Assembly: GCA_000320605.2 (NCBI GenBank)
Contig: KB445798.1
Coordinates: 135,943 to 181,196, forward strand
Length of the DNA: 45,254 bases
Origin: Gelatoporia subvermispora B
Taxonomy: Eukaryota > Basidiomycota > Agaricomycetes > Polyporales > Gelatoporiaceae
Direction: 5' to 3'
In this document: in pieces, positions 8,955 through 19,200 of the stretch
Layout: every line of letters starts with the position of its first letter
Numbering within the stretch: the stretch's first letter is position 1
Program-made: the position numbers and the translations under genes
The notes under the pieces: generated by a model
The model's database searches: none
What the model saw: only the letters and a program-made list of their open reading frames with translations
What the model was told of the DNA's origin: nothing

Positions 8955-11900
8955 ATGCTGTACGGACGAGTGGCACGCCTCGCCTTCCTCGCATTCTCCA
9001 CCTCTCGTGTCATATCTGCCCCTCCAAGCTTCCCGACATCGGGTAACGGGCTATGGTACACGAGTACTGGGGACTTTGACTCGTGGTCCACGGAATGGCT
9101 GCCAATCGGCAATGGCTACATCGCAGGTTGGACGAGTTCTGAATGATGGTTTCCGGCTCTGACTCCGTCTCAAGCAACGCTCCCTGGAGGGACAGCTCAG
9201 GAAACTACGCAGTTGAATATTGAATCGCTATGGTCTGGAGGACCATTCCAAGATCCGGTATGCTGTCTACCTCTGTCGTCCCCCCTCTAGCGTAGTTTCG
9301 CCATGTGAAGACCACTTCCCGATCCGTACGATTTCTTGAAATGGACCATCACTGACTTCTAAGGTTCCATCCGCTGTAGACTTACAATGGCGGCAACATG
9401 CTTCCATCTCAGCAAGGAACGATGGCTCAAGATATGCACACGATCCGCCAGGCCATCTTCCAGAGCCCGAACGGGACAATCGACAGTATGTTCACTGAAG
9501 AAGCTCGTTGAAAATATTGTTAATTCGCGATGTTTAGACGTTGAGGAGCTATGCACGGATCCCGGTGCTTATGGTTCGCACAAGCCTTCGCCACATCAAT
9601 GCTCTAACGGGTACTGATGTCCTCGACGTAGGCTCGTATGCAGCCGCAGGTTACTTACTGTCCACAATGAACGTCACTGGTACTGTATCCAATTACTTCC
9701 GGTGGCTTGACCTCGATGAAGCCGTCGCACATACCATGTGGACCCAAGATACGACTACCTTCCACCGGTATGTCCAAATCTACCAATGCGATCACCTGCG
9801 TGCTGATACGTGATGTCCTGTCTCAGAGAGTCATTCTGCTCCCACCCGGCACAGACATGCTTTGAACACATCAACGCGTCGAGCAGCGCACTCCCCGCAC
9901 TCACGTACGCCTTCTCCGCCGTCGCGGAGGCAGGCCTCCCAACTCCGAACGTCACGTGCTTCGACAACGCAACGCTCTCTCTCGTCGGATTCGTCGCCAC
10001 ACCAGGTATGGAATACGAGATCCTCGCGCGCGTACGTACGTCTGGTAATGCACAAGTCACTTGCACAACGGTACCGGTCCCCGGTGGACTGACGCTTAAC
10101 GCAACGCTGACCGTAACCGGGGCGAGCGAGGCGTGGATCTCGTGGGTCGGCGGGACGGAGTATGACATGGACTCGGGCGACGAGGCACACGGATTCACGT
10201 TCCGCGGACCAAGTCCACACAATGAGCTCCTCGGCCTGCTCACTTCCGCCACGGCGACCTCGACGGAGTACTCTGCTGTCCTCGACGCGCACGTCGCGGA
10301 CTATCAGGCGCTGATCACTCCATTTGAACTCTCGCTTGGCCAGACGCCAGACTTGAGCACGCCGACTGACCAACTGAAGGCGGCATATGAGACCAATGTC
10401 GGGAACACGTACTTTGAGTGGCTGTTGTTCAACTTCGGCAGGTATATGCTTTCGGGGAGTGCCCGTGGAACGCTGCCTGCTAACTTGCAGGGCAAGTGGG
10501 TTCAGTCTCAGAGTAATCCATGGGGAGCAGGTGAGTATGATCAAATACTCGCTTGATACTGGCCGTGGGACTGATGCGTTTGGATAGACTACCGTAAGCG
10601 TGCTTTCGTGCTGCCTTTCCGTTCTCCCCTCAGTCTCATGCTCGTATCTGCATCTCAGATTCGAACATCAATATCCAGATGAATTATTGGTTCGCGGAGA
10701 TGACTAACATGGATGTTGTTACGCCATTGTTTGATTACATTGAGGTATCCACCGCGATCTCGGTCTGGAGACATGCCATTGCTGACGTGTGGGGCAGAAA
10801 ACCTGGGCTCCTAGAGGCGCAGAGACCGCGCAGATACTGTACAATATTTCTCAAGGCTGGGTCACTCATGATGAGGTTGGTCAATCACTTGAGATATTCT
10901 CACCATGGCCTTGCGTTTACGATCACCATTAGATGAATGTGAGTGGAGGGCTGTCCATTCACTGCTTTCCCTCATAAGTGCCCCAGATCTTCGGTCACAC
11001 AGGCATGAAACTCGAAGGCAATTCTGCACAATGGGCTGATTATCCAGGTATGGACCTGTGATGCACCTACCTCATGAGATACTCACACAACGAGCAACGC
11101 AGAGTCCGCTGTATGGATGGTACGTCATATGAATAGGCCAGCCATATATGTATTGATGATGTCTCAGATGATCCATGTCTGGGATCACTTCGATTATACC
11201 AATGACGTCTCGTGGTTCAAGTCGCAAGGCTGGCCGCTTCTGAAGGGCGTCGCCCAGTTCCATCTTCAGAAGCTTATTCCCGACGAGCGGTTCAATGACT
11301 CCACACTCGTCGTCAATCCGTGCAACTCTCCAGAACAAGTGCCAATTACTCTCGGTGAGTCCGAGCACCAATCTCGCACTAAGTAGGCGCCAGGGAGCTA
11401 ATTGAGCCACGATCCGGTCTAGGTTGTGCACATTCGCAGCAGCTGATCTGGCAATTGTTTAATGCCATTGAGAAGGGCTTCGAGGCTTCAGGCGATACAG
11501 ATCGTGATTTCCTGAACGGTGAATCCAGTGTTTGTCGTAACGTGAAGACGTCCTCTGACTTTAACTAGAGGTAACTTCCGTCCGAGCACAGATGGACAAA
11601 GGGATCCACATAGGTTACTGGGGTCAACTTCAAGGTATGACCATGCTGTTCAATAATTTAGGAAATTTGCACTGATTGCACTACAGAGTGGAAAGTAGAC
11701 ATGGATTCGCCAACTGATACTCACCGTCATCTCTCCCACTTGATCGGCCTATACCCCGGTTATGCAGTCACGAACTTTGACCCATCCATACAAGGCTACG
11801 TGAAGCACAACTACACAAGACAGGAAGTGCTGAATGCTGCGGAGATCAGTCTGTTCCACCGCGGTAATGGCACGGGGCCGGATGCGGACGCAGGCTGGGA

Positions 11901-12467
11901 GAAGGTCTGGCGCGCAGCATGCTGGGCGCAGTTGGCCAATTCGAGTGAATTCTACACGGAACTTTCGGTGCGTACTGCCTCACGATCTCATGTTATAGTG
12001 AACCTTACGGAGTGCTTGCAGTATGCAATCGACCGGAACTATGCCTCGAACTTGTTTAGTTTATACCCTCCGCTTGGACCTGACGCTATCTTCCAGATCG
12101 ACGCCAATCTAGGCTATCCAGCTGCTTTGCTTGTAGGTTTTACGGCTTCTCTATAGTATACATGTTGCTGATTACTCCGTAGAACGCTCTCATTCAGGCG
12201 CCAGACGTAGCCTCGGTATCAACGCCGTTGACTATCACCGTTCTTCCTGCGCTTCCCGCTGACAAGTGGCCAAGCGGCTCCATCAAAGGGGCACGCATCC
12301 GGGGAGGCATGACGCTTGACCTCGAGTGGGAGAACGGAGAGCCGACGTCACTCACCATTCGCACCGACCAGAATGTCCAGGCACGACCGGTTCAGATCGT
12401 GCACCGTGGAGAGACTGTCGCGTCCTTCTCGAGCTCGAACTCGATGACGAAGTCTGTCGGATTTTGA
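8955..12467 (+). CDS. Secreted GH95 alpha-L-fucosidase (18 exons)
   Basis: Exons: 8955-9126, 9175-9257, 9380-9485, 9538-9573, 9632-9767, 9827-10530, 10588-10593, 10659-10744, 10798-10875, 10933-10938, 10987-11047, 11103-11119, 11168-11354, 11423-11518, 11569-11634, 11687-11967, 12022-12132, 12183-12467. They give 838 residues in one frame, a normal length for glycoside hydrolase family 95, an inverting exo-fucosidase family that removes terminal L-fucose. Residues 1-22 look like a signal peptide (LAFLAFSTSRVISA). Family landmarks are GNGLWYTS and EWLPIGNGYIA, TQLNIESLWSGGPF, SNINIQMNYW (Asn417 and Asn419), NPCNSPEQ (Glu553, likely general acid), DTHRHLSHL and FQIDANLG (Asp734, likely base). 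Catalytic residues are assigned by analogy with the bacterial enzyme. The ATG is the first in frame upstream of the signal peptide. Likely role: extracellular breakdown of fucosylated glycans. Two exons are only 6 bases long. No break was found. Confidence 0.9.
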
Positions 12468-12810
12468 TGATACCCGAGCTGGTATACCATCCGGATGCTC
12501 TTTTGATATCTAATTGTATATCCGTTGTTTGTGCATGTACGCTGTACATAGTGTCCGACAGTCGCAACAGCGACGAACTGTATAACACACAACAAGTTGG
12601 GGTGATTCACCCAGAACTACCCTGCGGAATTAGTGAGGTTGCACGGATCACACATCCATTCCTGGACAAGATATCATCTTGCCAGCGTCGCACAATAAAT
12701 TCGCCCACGAGGGCTGGCTCATAAACATAGCCGACGAATAGACTTCAGGGAAGAGTGTTCGACGTTCGCTGCTCACGGTGATGAGCGTCGAGCCGGCGGA
12801 AGCGCGGGAC
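12468..12810. other. Intergenic, 3' flank of the fucosidase and left flank of the LTR element
   Basis: No gene recognised. Before the retrotransposon arrived, the right part was probably the upstream region of the VHS-GAT gene now starting at 22426. Confidence 0.5.
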
Positions 12811-12815
12811 GCAGC

Positions 12816-13111
12816 TGTGACGATCACGCGTTCTGTCCTGGAGACTGACCGCGCGCTTACACAGATTTGCCGTGACGAGACCTACAATGAGGCCTCGTCA
12901 GCAACCGTTCCTGGATTCTGACACAGCACATCGATGGTGCTGATTTCGTAGATAGCGACTCACCGTAGTATTTAGGTAGCTAGAGCTCCCCATGTACAGC
13001 AGAGTCGCTTTTCCCCCGTTCGAATCGAGTGTTTACGCAGGTTCTGAGCTGGCGTGACGAGTGACTTTCTTGTGACGCGACTTCTCTGACCATTCAGAGC
13101 CCGACGTTACA
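12816..13111 (+). repeat. 5' LTR
   Basis: Begins TGTGACG and ends CGTTACA, an imperfect inverted terminal heptamer with the usual TG...CA ends. Identical by eye to 21992-22287. The internal sequence following it starts TATTTTGAACC. It has no obvious TGG-type tRNA primer-binding site. Confidence 0.95.
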
Positions 13112-13217
13112 TATTTTGAACCTTACTCTCGCTTGATTTTCTCATTCTCTCTCTCTGGGCGACGTCTCGCGGCTTGATCACCCGTTCGACATTCGCCAAC
13201 ACGACCTTGAATTCGGC

Positions 13218-16200
13218 ATGCCTACAAGACGAGGTACCGAATTCCGGATGGACTCCAAGTCCAACCGTGACGAGATGGATGCCACTCTCGGCACCTCGAC
13301 CGGTAATGCCGTAGCTTTGGAACAGACGACAGGTGAGTCCTCTGTCTCTGACCTATCGGCACTGACCTCCGTGGGGACGGGTGAGTCTCCCGCGGATTTG
13401 GTCATAGAACGGCCGGCTACGCCGGTGTCCCAAATGGACAAGATACCACGCTCCCGCTCATTTGCGGATGTCGTGCGAAGCCCCCGCGACCTGCTCCGTG
13501 CCGTCGCCAAGGCAGACTCGCGCTCCCGTCTCGCAAATACGGATGTCGTTGAAAGCTCCCGCTCCCGTCTAAACACGGATGTCGGTGATGACCGCTCCCT
13601 CTCTCAGGAGGATGTCGGTGAAGGCCGCTCCCTCGTAAATGAGGATGTCGGTGAAGCCCGCTCCCTCGCTAATGAGGTTGTCGGAGAAGCCCGCTCCCTC
13701 ATAAATGAGGATGTCGGTGATGACGGGTCCCTTTTCCCGAAGGACGTCAATACGGAAGAGCGCTCCCTTTCGCATAAGGATGCCGCGGTAGTATCCCCGA
13801 AAGATACGATGGGTAGTCCCCCGGCAGGGAACTCGGTTGATGGCCAGGACGAGATAACTAGTAATCAGCTGCCAGGGCCGGAAGGACCTGGGACCACTGA
13901 GTCTGGGCCGGCGGAAGGATCGGTAACATTTGCATCAAGGGACAGCCTCTCTCTCGAGGGAGCACCTAACGAGTTATCTGACGGCTTTCAGCCGGCTCGG
14001 AAGACTGTCCCCGTTGTCAGTAGTATCTCTAATTACCAGAATAAAAATACGGATCGGAAGTACTTTAGTGATTGGTTTGATCGGTCGGATGATAACGACG
14101 AAGAATTCATCTCAGCACAGCGAGGCCTCTCGCAAAGATGGGCCGACATGGTTGATGATGACGATCAGAATGACATCGGGGAGATACCAGCTGGCTGGCA
14201 AAAGCCAGCGACTCCTCGCTCAGGCTCCCCGGTCATTTCAACTGGAGTACCGAAATTGGCTGATCTATGGGACGAAGTAATGACCCTGCTCAGTCCCGAG
14301 GCTCGGGAGGTTCTCAAGAAGCGAGCTCAGCAAATGGCTAAGATTATCATCAAGACTCCTGATACATCTGAGGCCTCGCCAGAACCTGGAGGATCTCCTA
14401 TACAAGGATCTATGGAAACTGTCCTCCCAAGTATCCCGGAGCTCACAGAACATCCCGCTGAGAACAATTCCGACTCGGATGGACTAGCAGGGCGCATCCC
14501 GGCTGCACTGAAGGGTAAAGGCCGGATGGGGTCAGTCATGAAGGCAAAGCAGCCGGAAAAGCCTATCTCCTCGCTCGAAGAGAGTCAGGAGACACTCTCC
14601 CGGCCAATCCAAGTTAAGCTCGACGAGGAGATAGCTCAGCATTTGCACGAGCAGTTGAATGGTCCAATGAACGACCTGTATGTTGGTCAGTTTACACCAG
14701 AACAGCCGGAGACAAGGGGGTTAAAGCAGGATGTTAAACCGGCTTACCTCGATTTGTCTGGCAACTGGAAAGCCTATCAACCTAAGGAGTCTCGGGTGCC
14801 TCAATCAATTGCGTCCATAGTACATGCTATCCCTTGTGCAGCATCAACAACAGGGCTTCCTGCAAGGAAGAAGAACCCTACTAAGCTGAAAGTACATACC
14901 TCTCGGGCTACCAAGGACAGAGTTCCTCGGGCATCCTCTCAACTTCCCCGAGACAGTGTCTTGAGAGACTTCTTGGACCCTTCGGAGTCGGACCCATCCT
15001 CAAATAGCTCAGATAGTAACTCAGAGCAGTCGGGATCTGCAGGTTCTGGGCCCGGCAGCGAGTCTGAATCAACGGTGTCAGACTGGAGTTCCATCGGGTC
15101 AGAGCCATCAGAGGTGGAGTCAGATGACTCACGAGGTACTAGGCAGCGTAAAAAGACCGCGCGAAAACAATGGAAGAAGAAATTGTTAGCGCTACGTCTT
15201 GAGCAATCCACAGCGAAGCCAGACCCACCATTCGTGTATACAGGAGAGCCCAACTATGAAACCTTCCAGAAATGGGTTCTGGAGGCTAAGGATTGGCTCC
15301 GCTTGAGTTATATCCGCCGGCAGAATCGAGTCGCTCGGTTGAAGAAATACCTGAGTGGGCGAGCATTTACATTCTACATGAGAGACGTGGCTCGCAAACC
15401 CCATGAGTGGACACTCACCAAGTTTCTGGACTCCCTATTCAACCATTGCTTCCCGACCAATTTCCGTGAAATACAGCGTACTAGGTATAGGGCCTATAAG
15501 CAGAATGGTCATCCAATTCGGGACTATCAGCGTGGATTGGAGCGACTTGCACAGAGCGTCGGCCGGATTCGTCACCGAGACTTTATCTTGCAGTTTTGGG
15601 AAGGGGCCGACCGTCGAATGCGGGCGCATTGGGCACGCGAGGGTCTCAGTGGTGAACGTAGCAGCTTGACGAAGTTGGTGTCATATGCGGAACGATACGA
15701 GAACGGCCTGGCTATGGAAAAAATTGAGCTGGGTCGTTCAGAAAGGACACCCGAGAAGCCGTACCTGAAGTCTTCTCAACTGGAGGGCGTAAAACGTGAG
15801 AATTATTCACAGAGTGGAAGACCTCGGCCAGATGGGCCTCCAGGTGACAGTCATACCAAGAGCCGCAGCAGTGGTACTGAGTTTCGGTCGAAGAGTACGA
15901 GACCAAAGGAACAAACAAGTCAGACACACACGGCATCACATGGTCATAAAACCAAGTTGACCCCGGCACAGAAACAGGAGTACCGAGCACAAGGGAAATG
16001 TTTTGACTGTGCTGAGGTTGGACACCTGAGTAAGGACTGTCCTCGGAGGAATTCTGCTCGGCCAGGTGCCAGTTTACGCGCAGTGACGGTCGATTTCGAG
16101 GAAGTCGAGCGCCTGCGGGCACTTCGAGACGCTGACACGTTGGGTCTTATGGCGGTTACCTTTGGTTCGTTTTCCAATACTACCACCTGGGGCGATTCCT

Positions 16201-19200
16201 CTGGCAATCCCGACTCGCGCTCTGTAACAATCACACACATTCTGGCTCAACTACACTCTCTGGTGCCTTTCGTGTTCGATGACCACAACGATCCAGACAA
16301 TTCTCCCTTCGCGACAGACCGGTTCTCGGTTCTGCCTCACGGGGATACTGACTTCTTGATTGTTGATTCTCATCTTGACGACATGGTGGTTCTGAGACAA
16401 TCTGACCTGGCTGATGCAGGATTTGATTTTGCTGGTTGGCTCTTCACGGAGAAGTGTAATTATACGGGCAGTGGCGATATTGAACACCCATCACGAGTGC
16501 CTCCTCCGGGCTACTTTCATCTGATAGAGCCTGACGCAGGCAACCCCGAGGAGGAGGAGGCATTTAATGAGATGTTCCAACATATTCGGGACATTCTCCT
16601 GATGGGCATCCCCTACTCCTTTGACTCTAACGAGGAGGATGACTTGTCAGATGTTTATTGCCCGGATCGTTTCGACATTGAGCGAAATGCCCGACGCAAT
16701 ATCCTAATTACAGATCATCTGGTTCGTCAGCAGTATTCATTGCCGTTGCACATGGCGATGGATCCCGAGCTTGATTTACAGGATTGGTTAGAGCGTTCTT
16801 ACCTCCGGGTGTCGCGTGCTCGAGCTGCACTCGACTCGTCTGAAGGAGAGAATTTCGACACAGATGATGACTCGGACTCATCGTGTTCCTCCTCATCCTC
16901 ATCCGAGGGTGACGAGGATCACGGGGAAACTGTACTGGCGGCTGTATCCATGGTGCAAAACAAGGAGCTGTCAACGGAGTCTATGGTTCTGTCTGTAGCA
17001 GGAGTATCGAACCGAAAGGCTTCAGATACTGCACCGGCTCGAGCAATTGATCGTACAGCGGCTAAGGTGAAGGATTTCCCTCGCCTGCTGCCGAAGCCAA
17101 TTGTGGTACGGGTGCATATTGATGGTGCACCCGTGCGAGCACTAATCGACTCAGGGTCGTTGGCGGATTTTATGTCCACCTCCCTGGTCGATCAGCTAAA
17201 GTTAACTACGGATGTGTTGGCAAAGCCGTTACCTGTGCAGCTCGCAGTAGCAGGTTCTCGATCTAAAGTCAACCATTCAGTATCAGTGAAATTTGAGTAT
17301 CAAGAAATTACAGAATCTCGTCGGTTCGATGTCATCAATCTTGACAACTACGATCTTATTCTTGGCACGCCATTTATCTTTCAGCACAAGGTGCTTCTCG
17401 GGCTTAACCCGTCTCGAGTTATTGTAGGAAGCAATGTTTCGCTTCCGATTCAAGGTGATCAGGCAACCACACTGTCCTCTCTGACAGTCGACATTTATGA
17501 TGATCGTATTGCGACACTGCGAGCTCAGCTAGTGGACTATGCAGCGGATATCTGCAAGAATGCTTTGGAAACTCCACTGCCTCCATTGCGTGATATTAAT
17601 CACACTATTCCGCTAATTGACGAAAACAAGATATATTCCTGGCGACCATCTCGTTGCCCAGAGGCATTAAAGCCGCTGTGGCGCGAAAAACGAGAGGCAT
17701 ATTGCCGTACCGGACGATGGGAATTCCGGAGTGGTGTGAATGCCATGCCCATGTTAATGCTGAAGAAGCCCGACAAGGGCGATGGTATTCTTCGCATGCG
17801 TTCGGCTGTGGATTGCAGAGAAAGAAATGCGAACACAAGGAAGCTTGCCTCTCCTCTGCCAGATATCGAGGGCATTCTTCGGAATGCGGCCGCGAAGAGG
17901 TATAGGAGCTTGATGGACAGCAAGGAAGCTTTCGAGCAAATTCGGGTGGAACCTGAGCACGTCTCGCGGACACTGTTCAATACTCCCGACGGTACCATGG
18001 TCAGTCATGTCATGCAAATGGGTGACTGTAATGGGCCGGCTACCTATCAAGCCCTAATGAACCATATATTTGCACAGCACCTTGGGGTATTCATGGACGT
18101 GTACTTAGATGATGTTATTATCTATTCCGACACAGCGGAGGACCACGTGCGACACGTTAAGCTTGTCATTAACATTCTGCGACGTGAGCATTTCTTTCTC
18201 AGTGCACACAAGCTTCATTTCTTTGCGAAGGAATTGAAGATTCTTGGTCATATCATCGATGATAATGGCATTGCAATGGATCCTGAGAAGGTTGATCGCG
18301 TGGCACACTGGAAGCCTCCGACGACTCGGGAACTTCTAATGGGATTTCTTGGAGCGGTTGGGTTTCTGGCTCCGGATTGTGAAGGCATTCGGATCCCTAT
18401 GGGTCACCTTGCTCGTCTCACGGGAACGAAGATCCCGTGGAGATGGGGACCAAGTGAGCAGCGTGCATTTGACGAAGTGAAATCTATCGTTCAGCGACAC
18501 CGCGAGCATCACAGAGTGACTATTGACTACTCTCCGGAGTCCCCACCTATCAATCTGGTTACCGACGCGTCGCTGACAGGGGCCAGTGGTGTCCTCAGCC
18601 AGGGCGTGGACGTTTCCTCGGCACGGATAGTTGCATTCTGGAGTGGCAAATTTAACTCTGCACAACAGAATTATCCGGTGCACGAGCAGGAACTGCTCGC
18701 AATTGTTGAATCCATGAAGCGCTTCCGGGATCAGCTTCACGGTGTTCGTTTTCGTGTTTTGACGGACCACAAGGGCCTGGAATACATCTTGACTCAACGG
18801 AAATTGTCACCACGACAGGTTCGATGGCTGGAGGTGGTTTCTGAATTTGACTTCGAGATCGTACATATCCCGGGAAAGGAGAATGTGGTAGCAGACGCGC
18901 TTTCCCGTATGTATAGTAATGACGCTCAGGGTACAGTTCGAGCTCTCAGTGAGTTCGTGCAGACAGACCGTGATCAACCAGCACGGTTGATTCACGCAGT
19001 TGCACAGTCTATTTCACGGCCACTATTTGTAGGTGCATTGGCCACTGCAAGTAGCCCACCTGGATTGGGTAAGGTCACTTCACGGAAGGCTCCGCGGGTT
19101 CACTTGGTTGTACGTGATCCGAGCTCTGGGGCTATTGTGTCGTCTGGAGGGCGTAGGGTAAATGAAGAGGTCAGAGTGCCAGCACAGACTACATCATCTG

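Noticed and set aside
8003..9046. 347-codon open frame upstream of and overlapping the fucosidase start
   Set aside because: Arg/Ser/His-rich composition, no motif, and it overlaps the signal-peptide exon of the fucosidase in another frame. Likely a chance open frame in GC-rich DNA.
13018..13026. A tRNA gene in the LTR
   Set aside because: Only a B-box-like core is present. There is no cloverleaf, A box or anticodon arm.
13561..13785. CRISPR-like array
   Set aside because: The repeats are direct, contiguous, in frame and part of a Gag coding region of a fungal element. There are no spacers.
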